Of a stretch of DNA of 64,000 nt, positions 32,909 to 42,202 are shown piece by piece. Position 1 is the stretch's first letter, and each line of letters starts with the position of its first letter. Source of the DNA: Pseudomonadaceae bacterium (lineage in GTDB: Bacteria > Pseudomonadota > Gammaproteobacteria > Pseudomonadales > Pseudomonadaceae); the NCBI GenBank assembly GCA_030602315.1, contig JAUVZY010000011.1:30962-94961 (forward strand). Direction: 5' to 3'. Position numbers and translations under genes: made by a program. The notes under the pieces are model-generated. The model had not been told where the DNA came from. It ran no database searches and saw only the letters and a program-made list of their open reading frames with translations.

Positions 32909-35437
32909 TCAGGCGCGCCGGGTACGCGCGACGAACGCCTCCAGCGCATCGATATCCACCGGCTTGACGAAATGCGCATCGAAGCCGGCCTGCAATGCGC
33001 GGACCCGGTCCGCGGCCTGACCGTAGCCGGTCAAGGCCACCAGCAGCGCATCGCGCGTGGCCGGATGGCCACGCAAGCGCGCCGCCACTTCATAGCCGCT
33101 GAGTCCGGGCAGGCCGATGTCGAGCAGCACCACTTCAGGGCACTCATTCTGCGCCAGACCCAACGCCCGCTCGCCCTGATGGGCGATGCTCACCGTATGC
33201 CCGGCCTGCTCGAGCACATGGGCCAGCGTGGTGGCGATTTCCACGCTGTCGTCCACCACCAGCACCTTGCGCGGAGCGTGGATACCCGGCTCGACCGAAG
33301 GCGCCGGGGCGGCCTCCGGCACGCGCTGCAGGCGCGGCAGGCGCACGAGAAAAAACGCACCGCGGCCAAGCCCGGCGCTTTCGCCATGCACCGAACCACC
33401 GTGCAGCTCCACCAGCCGGCGCACCACGGTCAGGCCGATGCCCAAGCCCCCCTGGGCGCGATCCAGTCCGCGCTCGGCCTGGGCGAACAGTTCGAAGGCA
33501 CGCGCCAGCACCTCGTCGCTCATGCCGATGCCGTTGTCGCGCACGCCCAGCTCGATCCACGCGCCGGCGGCGGCGAGAGTCACCTCGATCTGGCCGCCGG
33601 GGTCGGTGTACTTCGCCGCGTTGGTCAACAGGTTGTTGAGCACCTGCTCCAGGCGCACGGCGTCGCCGGAAACATGCAACGGCTGCTGCGGCAGATCGAT
33701 CAGCAGCTGATGGTGCAGGCTGCTCATCAGCCCCTGCACGCCTTCGAGCGCGCGGCGCACCACCGCGCCGAGCTCGACCGGCTCGTGGCGGATCTGCACC
33801 AGCCCGCGGGTGATCCGCGAGACGTCCAGCAGATCGTCCACCATGCCGCGCAACAGACGCGACTGGCGCTCGATGATCTCCAGGTAATGTCGGGCGAACG
33901 GCTCCTCCACTCGGCGCTGCAGCAGCCACAGGGTGTTGCTGATGGCCGCCAGCGGATTGCGCAGCTCATGGCCGAGCATGGCGAGAAACTCATCCTTGCG
34001 CCGCGCGGCCTGCTCCTGGGCGGCCTCGGCTTCACGGCGCTCGGTGATGTCGGCGAACAAGGCAGCCACCTGGCGCTGTTCGGCCGCGCCGACGCGAAAG
34101 GCGTAAACCTCGAACCAGCGCCCGACCAGATCCGAGTGATGGGTAAAGCGGACCGGCTCGCCACTCTCGGCCACCCGCCCGTAGGTCTGCGGCCAGAATG
34201 GATCGAGGTTGGGCCACAACTCGCGGATGCGCCGCCCGCGCACCCCTTCGAGCCCGGTGTGACGGGCGAAGCTGGCGTTCACTTCCAGGAAGCGGTAGTC
34301 CACCGGCGCACCGTGCACGTCATAGAGCATCTGCAAGATGGCAAAGCCGTCGTCCAGCGACTCGAACAGCGAGCGGTATTTCTCCTCGCTCTGCCGCAGT
34401 GCGACCTCGGCCCGGTGGGCCGCGGTGATGTCACGCGAGACGGCCACCGCCCCGGCGACTTGCCCGTGCCGGTCGAGAATCGGCGTGCCGTAGTTTTCCA
34501 GCACCCGTCGCGTGCCGTCGAAGGCGGCGATGTGGACGACTTCCGGCCCGGACGATTCACCGCGCTGCACCGCCCGCGCCAGCCCCCACTCGCCATCGGC
34601 CAGCGGGCGCCCGTCCGGCCACCAGCCGCGGTAGACCTGCTGGTATTGCTGCGGATCGTCCAGCAGCGGTGCCGGCCCTCCCCATACGGCGCGGGTGGAT
34701 GGGTTGGCATACAGGATCTGTCCCTGGTCGTCAGCGATCCATACCCCCACCGGCAGCAGCTCGAGGGCGGCATGCAGCCGGCGCCGCTGAAGGTCGGTCT
34801 CCTCCCGAGCCCGACGCGCCGCCGTGACGTCCTGCGCACAGAGCAGAATGCCGACCACCTCGCCGAGCTCGTCACGCACGGCACTGTAGGCGAGATTGAA
34901 GAACGCCTGCTGACGGCTGCCGTCGCGCTCGAGCGCCAGCGGCTGTTCATCGCGCACGAACGACTCGCCTTCCTCCAGCACGCTACGGTAGATCGGCAGG
35001 CTGAACTTCCAAAGCTGCGGCCAGCCCTCGCAGGCGCGCCGGCCGAGTGTCGCCGGATGGCGTGCACCGAGCAGCGCGCGGAAGCCGTCGTTGTAGAACT
35101 GCACCAGCTGCGGCCCCCACAGCAGCAACATCGGTTGCGGCGCGGCAAGCACCAGACTGGCCGCCGCGCGCAAGGCGGCCGGCCAGCACTCCAGCGGCCC
35201 GAGCAGCGTGTGCGACCAGTCCAGCTCGCGGCACAACAAACCCATTTCGCCGCCAGCAGGAAACAACCGCTCGGCGAGGGAAAGAGAGTCAAAGGAAGCG
35301 GGAAACTCGGGCAAGGGAAGGTCCGTCGATGCACTGGCGAAAAAAGGCGATCTGCCCCGGGCCGGCGCACGCCGGTGACGCAGCCCGTTGCTCGGCGAAA
35401 CGGCGTCAGCATAGACAGCGCTTGGCGGCACTGCCAA
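32909..35437 (-). CDS. Hybrid PAS sensor histidine kinase with C-terminal receiver
   Basis: A protein of about 842 residues. A leading domain (LFPAGGEMGLLCRELDWSHTLLGPLECWPAAL .. MLLLWGPQLVQFYNDGFRALLG) is PAS-like, followed by three further PAS/PAC segments. The kinase core follows: H-box LAMLGHELRNPLAAI, N-box (NNLLTNAAKYTDPGG), G1 (DNGIGM) and GGLGIGLTVVRRLVELHGG. The C-terminal receiver is VLVVDDSVEIATTLAHVL ... VVLLDIGLPGLSGYEVA (phospho-acceptor D) ... VALTGYG ... FVKP. No membrane spans, so cytosolic sensing. The N-terminus is uncertain: a TTG at 35437 gives the longest form and the first ATG is at 35245. No output regulator is adjacent. Confidence 0.88.
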   Translation of the reverse strand: MAVPPSAVYADAVSPSNGLRHRRAPARGRSPFFASASTDLPLPEFPASFDSLSLAERLFPAGGEMGLLCRELDWSHTLLGPLECWPAALRAAASLVLAAPQPMLLLWGPQLVQFYNDGFRALLGARHPATLGRRACEGWPQLWKFSLPIYRSVLEEGESFVRDEQPLALERDGSRQQAFFNLAYSAVRDELGEVVGILLCAQDVTAARRAREETDLQRRRLHAALELLPVGVWIADDQGQILYANPSTRAVWGGPAPLLDDPQQYQQVYRGWWPDGRPLADGEWGLARAVQRGESSGPEVVHIAAFDGTRRVLENYGTPILDRHGQVAGAVAVSRDITAAHRAEVALRQSEEKYRSLFESLDDGFAILQMLYDVHGAPVDYRFLEVNASFARHTGLEGVRGRRIRELWPNLDPFWPQTYGRVAESGEPVRFTHHSDLVGRWFEVYAFRVGAAEQRQVAALFADITERREAEAAQEQAARRKDEFLAMLGHELRNPLAAISNTLWLLQRRVEEPFARHYLEIIERQSRLLRGMVDDLLDVSRITRGLVQIRHEPVELGAVVRRALEGVQGLMSSLHHQLLIDLPQQPLHVSGDAVRLEQVLNNLLTNAAKYTDPGGQIEVTLAAAGAWIELGVRDNGIGMSDEVLARAFELFAQAERGLDRAQGGLGIGLTVVRRLVELHGGSVHGESAGLGRGAFFLVRLPRLQRVPEAAPAPSVEPGIHAPRKVLVVDDSVEIATTLAHVLEQAGHTVSIAHQGERALGLAQNECPEVVLLDIGLPGLSGYEVAARLRGHPATRDALLVALTGYGQAADRVRALQAGFDAHFVKPVDIDALEAFVARTRRA

Positions 35438-35603
35438 CGGCGTCAGCCAGCGTCATCCTCGCCGAACGCCGCTTGCGCGCTGCCGAAAAGCCACAAAGGC
35501 CGTAGGGCGGGGCTTTGCGCCAACTCGCTCACAGCCAGGCGGTGGCGAGCGACACACTCAGATCGTGACGCAGCGCACACTCGGATCAGGCGGGCATGGC
35601 CGC

Positions 35604-36077
35604 TCACAAAACCTCGATGAGCTCGTAGTGCTGCGCCGGCCCGTTGACCTGCAGCGCCAGTTCGTCGCCCGCCTCGCGCCCGAGCAGCGCCTGGCCGAGC
35701 GGCGAGCGCGGCGAAATGACCAGCACTTCGCAGCCAGCCTGCTGCACCTTCAACCCGGCCCCGTCCGGGCCGAGGAACACCCAGCGCTCGCCCGTCGCGC
35801 CGGCGAGCAGCACCAGCGCGCCGATCCGCACCGGCCCTTCGCATGGCGCCGGCGCCAGCTTGCGAAACGCCGCCAGCGCCAGCTCGATCTCGTGCAGGCG
35901 CCGGCGCTGGCCATCGGCCAGATAGGCCGCTTCCAGTCCCCGGGTGTCGTACTTGTTCTCGGCCTTGCTTTCGGCGTGGGTGGCCGCGTCATGCGCGGCC
36001 TGAAGCGCCGCCGCGGCGACCTCTCGATCGGCTTCGAGACGGGCGAGGATCTGCTGGTGCAGCTGCAACTTGTTCAT
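35604..36077 (-). CDS. GreA/GreB-family transcription elongation factor-like protein
   Basis: A 157-residue protein. The N-terminal coiled coil (LQLHQQILARLEADREVAAAALQAAHDAATHAESKAENKYDTRGLEAAYLADGQRRRLHEIELAL) and the C-terminal FKBP-like domain (VRIGALVLLAG .. GERWVFLGPDGAGLKV .. VISPRSPLGQALLGREAGDEL) match Gre factors. The acidic coiled-coil tip is only partly conserved (ESKAENKYD), so transcript-cleavage activity is uncertain; it may resemble Rnk or DksA-like modulators. Single gene, Shine-Dalgarno weak. Similar proteins in pseudomonads are annotated GreA/GreB family. Confidence 0.75.
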   Translation of the reverse strand: MNKLQLHQQILARLEADREVAAAALQAAHDAATHAESKAENKYDTRGLEAAYLADGQRRRLHEIELALAAFRKLAPAPCEGPVRIGALVLLAGATGERWVFLGPDGAGLKVQQAGCEVLVISPRSPLGQALLGREAGDELALQVNGPAQHYELIEVL

Positions 36078-36143
36078 GGGCGGTGTGCGCTGGGCGGGCG
36101 GGCAAGCCTAGCGGACTCCCCGCCGCCCGACGAGCGCAAGCGG

Positions 36144-37760
36144 TTACAGACGGAACCGCCGCACCAGCTCGCTCAGCCCGCTCGCCAGACGGGTCAGCTC
36201 GTCACTGGCCTGGGAGGTCTGCTGGGCGCTGCTGGCGCTCTGCTCGGACACATCGCGGATCGCCACCAGGTTGCGATCCACCTCGCGCGCCACCTGGGCC
36301 TGCTCTTCGGCGGCGCTGGCGATCACCAGGTTCATCTCGTTGATCTGCTCGATGCGCTCGGTGATGCGCAGCAGGGCCTCGTCGGCCTGGCTGGCCAGCG
36401 CCTGACTGCGCCCGGCCAGCTCGCCGCTCTCCTGCATCTCGGTCACCGCCTGCTGGCTGGCGCGCTGGATGCCGCTGACCATCTGCTCGATTTCCTGGGT
36501 CGACTCCTGCGTGCGGCGCGCCAGGGTGCGCACCTCATCGGCCACCACGGCAAAGCCTCGCCCGGCCTCGCCGGCGCGCGCCGCCTCGATGGCCGCGTTG
36601 AGCGCCAGCAGGTTGGTCTGGTCGGCGATGGTGTGAATCACCTCCACCACCTTGCCGATGCCGGCCGCTTCGCCGGCCAGCCGCTCGACGCTCACGGTGG
36701 TCTCGCCGAGGCGGGCGGAGAGCCGGTCGATGGTGGCGCGGGTCACGCTGACCTGCTCGCGCCCGGCCTGGGCCACCTGCTCGGTCTCGCGCGAGGCGCT
36801 GGAGGTGCGATTGGCGTTGCCGGCGACCTCCTCGACGGCGGCGGACATCTCGGTGACCGCGGTGGCGGCCATCTGCACTTCTTCGTTCTGCTGATGAATG
36901 CCGCGGGCCGCGTCTTCGGTCACCGCGTGCAACTCCTCGGCGGCGGCGGCCAGCTGGCTGGCCGAGCCCTGAATGTTCTGCAGGGTGTCGCGCAGGGTTT
37001 CCTGCATCTGCTGCAACGAGTGCTGCACATCGCTGATCTCGTCGCGCTCCTGGCAGCGCACCGGCTGGCTCAGGTTGCCCGCGGCGACCCGCGCGGCGGC
37101 GAGCTTGAGCTCCTCCAGCGGACGAGTGATGCCGCGCACCAGCGACCAGGCGAACAGCCCGCCGCCGACCAGCACCACCAGCAGCAGCCCGGCCACCAGC
37201 GCACGGTTGGTCTGATAGACCGACAGGGCCAGCTCGTACTGGCGGCGCGACTCGTCCAGCTGGATCTCGATCAGCTCGCTGAAACCTGCCGACAGCGGAT
37301 CGACCAGCGCGTACAGCTCCTCGTCGATGAAATCGCCGAGGAACACGGCATCGCCGCCGCGCAAACTGGCTTCCAGCTGCTCCAGCGGTGCCTGCGCTTT
37401 GCGCATCAGCGGCTCCAACCGCGCAATGGCCTGGCGTTCGGCGTCGATCAGCTCGGTGGCCAGGTACGCCTGCCACAACTGCTGGATGCGCTGGCGCGAC
37501 TGGGCCATCTCATCGGCTGCTTCGGCGTAGCGGATATTGCCGTTACGCGCCTTGTGGCTGGCATCGACGATGCTCACCGCGTACAGGTCGGCGATGGTCT
37601 TCAAATCGCGCAGCGGCACCACCCGGTCCAGATACACCGTATTGAGCCCGGCAACGGTGCGCTGCAGGCCGTTCAAACCGAGTACGCCGATGATGGCGCT
37701 GGCGGCCAGCATGGCGAGCACCAGCAACGTCAAACGGATGCGAATGGTTCCGAAATGCAT
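36144..37760 (-). CDS. Methyl-accepting chemotaxis protein (4HB ligand-binding domain)
   Basis: A 538-residue chemoreceptor. Transmembrane helix 1 (residues about 9-29, [20 protein letters not shown]), a periplasmic four-helix-bundle (4HB_MCP) domain to about residue 185, TM2 ([21 protein letters not shown]), HAMP, and the cytoplasmic signalling hairpin with the conserved tip ([45 protein letters not shown]). It has no C-terminal CheR-tethering pentapeptide. The ATG at 37760 behind GGGAGAAAAAC gives the natural start. Ligand unknown. Monocistronic. Confidence 0.93.
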   Translation of the reverse strand: MHFGTIRIRLTLLVLAMLAASAIIGVLGLNGLQRTVAGLNTVYLDRVVPLRDLKTIADLYAVSIVDASHKARNGNIRYAEAADEMAQSRQRIQQLWQAYLATELIDAERQAIARLEPLMRKAQAPLEQLEASLRGGDAVFLGDFIDEELYALVDPLSAGFSELIEIQLDESRRQYELALSVYQTNRALVAGLLLVVLVGGGLFAWSLVRGITRPLEELKLAAARVAAGNLSQPVRCQERDEISDVQHSLQQMQETLRDTLQNIQGSASQLAAAAEELHAVTEDAARGIHQQNEEVQMAATAVTEMSAAVEEVAGNANRTSSASRETEQVAQAGREQVSVTRATIDRLSARLGETTVSVERLAGEAAGIGKVVEVIHTIADQTNLLALNAAIEAARAGEAGRGFAVVADEVRTLARRTQESTQEIEQMVSGIQRASQQAVTEMQESGELAGRSQALASQADEALLRITERIEQINEMNLVIASAAEEQAQVAREVDRNLVAIRDVSEQSASSAQQTSQASDELTRLASGLSELVRRFRL

Positions 37761-37997
37761 GTTTTTCTCCCGATCGGGACCGATCCAAGCGAAAAAAGGG
37801 GGGCGCAATTCTGCCAACAATTTAGTCAACTATCCAGCGACAAGAAGATGACGCCCGCCAGGCGCGATCTTGCGCGTGCCTTGCAGTCAAACCGATGAAT
37901 TCGGCCAGCCGGCCGGCGGGCGCGCCAGCGCAGCCCGCGCCACGCGTACCGTCCAAGGGCCAACCGCCTGCGCATGGCCCGTTCGAGGAGACCGCCC

Positions 37998-38627
37998 ATG
38001 CCCCACTCGCCGCGCCGCGCGCTTATCGTTATCGACGTGCAGAACGAATACTTCACCGGCAACCTGCGCATCGAATACCCCGACCCGGCCGAATCGCTCA
38101 GCAACATCACCCAGGTGATGGATGTCGCCCACGCCGCCGGCATCCCGGTGGTACGGGTACGCCATCTGCTGCCGGCCGACGCGCCGGTGTTCGCCAAGGG
38201 CAGCCTCGGCGCCGGGCTGCACCCACAGATCAGCGCCCGGCCCTACGACCTGCACGTGGAGAAAACCCGCGCCAGCGCCCTGGCCGGCACCGAACTCGGT
38301 GCCTGGCTGCGCGAACGGCGCATCGACACCCTCACCCTGGTCGGCTACATGACCCATAACTGCATCGACGCCACCGCCCGTCAGGCCGTGCAGGAAGGCT
38401 GGAAGGTCGAGGTGCTGTACGACGCCACCGGCTCGGTGCCCTACCTGAACGAATGGGGCGACATGGGCGCCGAGGCCATCCACCGGGTGTTCTGCCTGGT
38501 CCTGCATACCGGCTTCGCCGCCGTGGTGAAGACCGTCAACTGGTTGCGCGCCGTGGAACACAAGGCGCCGACCCACCCCGACAACATCTACCTGTCCAAC
38601 CAGCGCGCCGTGCAGGCGCGCCACTGA
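37998..38627 (+). CDS. Isochorismatase-like cysteine hydrolase
   Basis: A 209-residue protein with the full catalytic triad of the isochorismatase superfamily: D13 in IVIDVQN, the lysine of VEKTRASAL, and the cysteine of LVGYMTHNCIDAT. The subclass (nicotinamidase, ureidoacrylate or N-carbamoyl hydrolase) is not fixed by the sequence. A strong GAGGAG precedes the ATG at 37998. Followed at 56 bp by an FKBP gene on the same strand. No pathway neighbours. Confidence 0.85.
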   Translation: MPHSPRRALIVIDVQNEYFTGNLRIEYPDPAESLSNITQVMDVAHAAGIPVVRVRHLLPADAPVFAKGSLGAGLHPQISARPYDLHVEKTRASALAGTELGAWLRERRIDTLTLVGYMTHNCIDATARQAVQEGWKVEVLYDATGSVPYLNEWGDMGAEAIHRVFCLVLHTGFAAVVKTVNWLRAVEHKAPTHPDNIYLSNQRAVQARH

Positions 38628-38683
38628 CTGCGGCAAAATGCGCGGCCGGCCGGCTCGGCCGCGTCACCGCCACAGGACAGACC

Positions 38684-39025
38684 ATGCAAGACGAACTGAA
38701 GATCGAAGACCTCATCCCCGGCACTGGCAAGGCGTGCGTCAAGGGCGCCCTGATCACCACCCACTACACCGGCTGGCTGGAAGACGGCACCGTGTTCGAC
38801 TCGTCCGTCCAGAAGGGCAAGCCGTTCCAGTGCGTGATCGGCACCGGCCGGGTGATCAAGGGCTGGGACCAGGGCCTGATGGGCATGCAGGTCGGCGGCA
38901 AGCGCAAGCTCTACGTCCCGGCGCACCTGGCCTACGGCGAGCGGCAGATCGGCGCGCACATCAAGCCCAACTCCAACCTGATCTTCGAGATCGAGCTGCT
39001 GGAAGTGCTGACCCGCGACGATTGA
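38684..39025 (+). CDS. FKBP-type peptidyl-prolyl cis-trans isomerase
   Basis: A 113-residue single-domain cytosolic FKBP: DLIPGTGKACVKGALITTHYTGWLEDGTVFDSS, FQCVIGTGRVIKGWDQGLMGMQVGGKRKLYVPAHLAYGER and IFEIELLEV are all family landmarks, including the active-site aromatic and hydrophobic positions. No insert-in-flap, so not SlyD-like. Start at the ATG at 38684, behind ACAGGACAG. Short intergenic gap after the isochorismatase gene allows co-transcription. Confidence 0.92.
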   Translation: MQDELKIEDLIPGTGKACVKGALITTHYTGWLEDGTVFDSSVQKGKPFQCVIGTGRVIKGWDQGLMGMQVGGKRKLYVPAHLAYGERQIGAHIKPNSNLIFEIELLEVLTRDD

Positions 39026-39028
39026 TCC

Positions 39029-39781
39029 TCAGCGACCGCCGGACAGGTCGATGAACGTGCCGGTGGCGTACGACGCCTCGTCCGACAGCAGCCAGAGAAT
39101 CGCCCGCGCCACCTCCTCCGGCTGCCCGCCGCGGCCCATGGGGATGCTCGATTGCAGCCGCTCGACGCGCCCCGGCTCGCCGCCCTGGGCGTGAATGTCG
39201 GTATGAATCAGCCCCGGGCGCACCGCGTTGACCCGAATCCCCTCGCCGGCCACCTCCTTGGCCAGGCCAATGGTCAGGCTGTCGATCGCCCCCTTGGAGG
39301 CCGCGTAGTCCACGTACTCGTTGGGCGAACCGAGCCGCGCCGCCATCGATGACAGATTGACGATCGCCCCGCCGCGCCCGCCGTGGGCAGTGGACATCCG
39401 CCTGACCGCCTCGCGGGCGCAGAGCAGCGGACCGAGCACGTTGGTCGCCAGCACCCGCTGCAGGCGCGCGGCGCTCATCTCGTCCAGGCGCATCTGCTGC
39501 TCCAGCGTGCCGGCGTTGTTCACCAGCGCGGTCAGCGGATCGGGCAGCCGGTCGATCGCCTCGAACAGCCGCAGCACCTCGGCCTCCTGCGACACATCCG
39601 CCTGCAGCGCCAGCGCCTCGCCGCCCTCGCGGACGATCGCCGCCACCAGCGCCTGCGCCGCCTCGGCGTCGCGCCGGTAATTGATGCACACCCGATAACC
39701 GCGTTGCGCCGCCAGGCGCGCCGTCGCCGCACCGATACCGCGCCCGCCGCCTGTGACCAGCAAGATTCCGCGCCCTGCCAT
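39029..39781 (-). CDS. Short-chain dehydrogenase/reductase (SDR)
   Basis: A 250-residue classical SDR with the cofactor motif TGGGRGIG, NNAG, catalytic Ser in NLSSMAA, YxxxK as YAASK, and PGLIHTDIHA. The residue pattern after the second strand (INYRRD) suggests NADP. Substrate unknown; resembles glucose-1-dehydrogenase or acetoacetyl-CoA-reductase-like SDRs. The ATG at 39781 behind GGGAGCGTGGCG is preferred; a GTG two codons upstream is too close to that site. Convergent with FKBP by 3 bp. Confidence 0.9.
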   Translation of the reverse strand: MAGRGILLVTGGGRGIGAATARLAAQRGYRVCINYRRDAEAAQALVAAIVREGGEALALQADVSQEAEVLRLFEAIDRLPDPLTALVNNAGTLEQQMRLDEMSAARLQRVLATNVLGPLLCAREAVRRMSTAHGGRGGAIVNLSSMAARLGSPNEYVDYAASKGAIDSLTIGLAKEVAGEGIRVNAVRPGLIHTDIHAQGGEPGRVERLQSSIPMGRGGQPEEVARAILWLLSDEASYATGTFIDLSGGR

Positions 39782-39966
39782 CGCCACGCTCCCGACTCAC
39801 CTTGTGCCCTGGAGTGTAGTGGGCGAACGCCAGCGCGCGTCGAGCAAAGCCCCTGACCGGCGTACGGGCACCAATGCGCCGCGCAGCCGCCTAAGGCGTG
39901 ACGTCCATCAATTGCCGCCCTGCCCTCCCTGCGACACACTGCCGCTTCACTTCTATGGAGCTCCCC

Positions 39967-40362
39967 ATGCGCACGCCCATCGCCGCAGACCGCCGCGCCG
40001 TCCTCGAACACCCCGAGGCCCTCGACTGCACCCTCTACCGCCCCGACGAGCGCACCCCGGAAGAAGAAACCGACCTGGGCGACGCCCGCGTGCTGTTCAC
40101 CGGCACCTTCCAGGCCCCGGCCGAGTGGGACGCCAAGGACCACGAGGAATACTTCGACGGCGCCCCGGAAGAAGACTTCCTCACCGCCCGTATCGAATGC
40201 GAAGCCGAGCCGGGCACCCCCGGCCACTTCATCGCCCTGCCCGGCGACCACGCCGCGGTGGTGGGCAGCGACCACAAGGTCGCCATGTACTACGTCTACG
40301 ACCGCCTCGAAGGCGACCAACCCGACGCCTACGTGCTGATCCGCGAACCGGAACTGGACTGA
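39967..40362 (+). CDS. Uncharacterised acidic cytosolic protein
   Basis: A 131-residue protein rich in Asp and Glu (TPEEETDLGDARVLFTGTFQ, DHEEYFDGAPEEDFLTARIE). It has no signal peptide or transmembrane segment and looks like a small beta-barrel or mixed fold. I do not recognise it. TGGAG lies 5 bp before the ATG at 39967. The next gene follows after about 100 bp on the same strand. Codon use fits the genome, so it is likely native. Confidence 0.6.
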   Translation: MRTPIAADRRAVLEHPEALDCTLYRPDERTPEEETDLGDARVLFTGTFQAPAEWDAKDHEEYFDGAPEEDFLTARIECEAEPGTPGHFIALPGDHAAVVGSDHKVAMYYVYDRLEGDQPDAYVLIREPELD

Positions 40363-40463
40363 CGCCCGGCGCCTCCGGCGCGGCGCGGCCGGTCGAACGG
40401 GCGGACCTGTTCGCCGCCCGCGCCATCCAATCCCCTGAACGTCACTCCCGAGGGGAAACCGCC

Positions 40464-40766
40464 ATGAGCGAAGAAAACGTCGAAATCACCCGCGACGCCA
40501 CTCATAACTGCTACGTCCTGCTGGTCAACGGCCAATCGCTGGGCGCCGCCTATTACCAGGAAGAAGACGACCGGCTGATCTTCACCCACACCGAAGTCGA
40601 CCCCAGCCTCAAGGGCAAAGGACTAGGCAGCCAACTCGCCCGTGGGGCGCTGGATGATGCGAAGGATCGGGGGAAGAAGATCGTGCCGGTGTGTGAGTTC
40701 ATTGCGGCTTATGTGGGGAAGCATTCGGAGTGGGATGACGTGGTGGTGGAGACAGGCCAGCGCTGA
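40464..40766 (+). CDS. Small GNAT-fold N-acetyltransferase-like protein (YjdJ/NATD1 type)
   Basis: A 100-residue protein of the short GNAT branch: CYVLLVNGQSLGAAYYQEED, LIFTHTEVDPSLKGKGLGSQLARGALDDAK and IVPVCEFIAAYVGKH. The KGKGLGSQLARGAL stretch is the acetyl-CoA pyrophosphate-binding loop (R/Q-x-x-G-x-G/A). Family members are about 90-100 residues. Substrate unknown. AGGGGAAACC precedes the ATG. Confidence 0.85.
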   Translation: MSEENVEITRDATHNCYVLLVNGQSLGAAYYQEEDDRLIFTHTEVDPSLKGKGLGSQLARGALDDAKDRGKKIVPVCEFIAAYVGKHSEWDDVVVETGQR

Positions 40767-40799
40767 GCATCTCTGTTGTGCTGTGAAAAACGTGCGGAA

Positions 40800-40864
40800 C
40801 TCGATCCCGTCACGAAAAGAGCACTAGCATCACGGCACGTTTATCACGGCAATCAAGGACGATC
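40800..40864 (+). repeat. Leader homologous to 44194-44259
   Basis: From ctcgat to the start codon, this 65-nt leader aligns with the 66 nt before the gene at 44260: shared blocks include GCTAGCATC-like (actagcatc), TCACGGC, ATCAAGGA and GATC before ATG, and the first codons MPNN-x-Y also match. It looks like a copied or recombined 5' end rather than coincidence. Confidence 0.6.
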
Positions 40865-41650
40865 ATGCCAAACAATTCCTATGTAACCCTGACCGCCTCT
40901 CAACCCACCGAACGCTCTCGCAACGCACACAACCTCGCTGCCATCGGCATCTTCGAACAGACTAAAAAAATCTTTTTATTAGCAACCGCGCTCTTCGCAC
41001 TCACACCGAGTGCTTTCGGCCAACCGCCGATGGCTGACTCTCCGACAGACTTCATCCCAGCCGATCATGTGATTTACGAAGAAATCCAAGGCGACCTAAA
41101 CAAAGACAACCAGATAGATCACATCTTCATAATCAAGGGAACAGCCGAAGAAAACTTTGTCATGGATAAATATCGCGGCAAGCTCGATAGAAATCGTCGC
41201 GGATTGATCATTGCGTTAAAAAAAGGAAGCCAATACGAACTCGCCCTTGAAAATCGCGAATGCTTTTCTTCCGAAAACGAAGACGGCGGCGGGTACTTTT
41301 CGCCAGACCTAAGCGTAAGCATAAGCAAGGGAATTATTATCTTGTATTACGGACATGGCAGATATGGTGACTGGGCTTACAGGTTTCGTCACCAGAACTC
41401 CGACTTCGAGCTGATTGGCTACGATCAAAGCGAAAACTTCGGACCTCTGATAGAGCGCCAGACCAGCATTAACTTTTCAACAAAGAAAATGCTAACCCGG
41501 AAAAATCTCAATGAAGACGTCGACGGGATGGGCGTGGACATCTTTGAAGAAACGTGGACGAATATCTCTTTTCCAAAACCCATCCTTTTGCGAGACATCA
41601 CCGACTTTGATGCACTTGACCTCACGAAGCATTTCAGCCCCAGCATATAG
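40865..41650 (+). CDS. Low-GC putative secreted/membrane-anchored protein of unknown function
   Basis: A 261-residue protein of much lower GC and A/T-rich codon use (e.g. AAA AAA ATC TTT TTA TTA) than its neighbours. Residues 1-33 look hydrophilic (MPNNSYVTLTASQPTERSRN); a signal-like segment KKIFLLATALFALTPSAFGQ lies at about residues 34-53, oddly deep. The mature part contains GDLNKDNQIDHIFIIKG, a DxNxDxxxD pattern like FG-GAP or dockerin calcium loops, and a C-terminal beta-rich region. The first 33 codons and leader resemble those of the 44260 gene, so the 5' end may be a fusion onto a foreign gene. No family recognised; the true start may be later. Confidence 0.55.
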   Translation: MPNNSYVTLTASQPTERSRNAHNLAAIGIFEQTKKIFLLATALFALTPSAFGQPPMADSPTDFIPADHVIYEEIQGDLNKDNQIDHIFIIKGTAEENFVMDKYRGKLDRNRRGLIIALKKGSQYELALENRECFSSENEDGGGYFSPDLSVSISKGIIILYYGHGRYGDWAYRFRHQNSDFELIGYDQSENFGPLIERQTSINFSTKKMLTRKNLNEDVDGMGVDIFEETWTNISFPKPILLRDITDFDALDLTKHFSPSI

Positions 41651-42202
41651 TGATCGCGTCAACATGCCATTGAGGCGTGTTCTCCCGACAGATTACGAAC
41701 ATCAAAAAAGCTCGCCAGAATAAATACTTTTTTATGGGGCGTCCGGAAGGGAAATTGACAGATTGATTTATCGGAGCGAGTGCCGAATTCCCCCGCATCG
41801 CTCCCCTCGCTGGCAAGACGCGCTTCGCCTTGCACCGCGAGTCACTTGACTCGCTTCGCTCGCCCTTCGGGCCAGCCTTTGGCGGTTACTCCGCTTCGCT
41901 CCGTTTCCCTCCCTCCGGCGCCGCTCCGGGAGCCGGGCTCGGCGCCCCCTCACTAAGGGACGTCCCTACCTTGGCGGCCCCGTCCTTTCATTCCTCGCTG
42001 GGCGTCCATGCCTCGCGTCCCCCTTCGCAACACCTGCGATCGGCCTTCTGACGGGACTTAGGCTCCGAGTCGTCTGGAAGGGCAGGCGAAAGGCGACTGG
42101 CGCCTCGCCAAGTGGAGCGAGCCGAGGATCTATAGGCGCATTGTCCTTGCCAGCGCCCATCGGGGGATCGACGGAAGTTGGATCAGGCGTGCCTTGGCCC
42201 GA
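41651..42202. other. 552-bp gene-free region, possible decayed or repeated sequence
   Basis: No complete gene is present. On the minus strand the text can be read as short protein-like fragments in shifting frames broken by stops (for example GVAKGDARHGRPARNERTGPPR followed by more arginine-rich text). This is typical of degraded intergenic repeats in pseudomonads. A palindrome GCGAGTCA..TGACTCGC lies at 41837-41854. Purine/pyrimidine-biased strings such as GGAGGGAGGGAAACGGAG occur near 41890-41920. It follows the low-GC gene and precedes flavodoxin, so it could be a scar of past insertion. Confidence 0.5.

Noticed and set aside
30945..35620. Two very long plus-strand open frames opposite the signalling genes
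   Set aside because: They are antisense shadows of two well-supported minus-strand proteins (EAL and histidine kinase).
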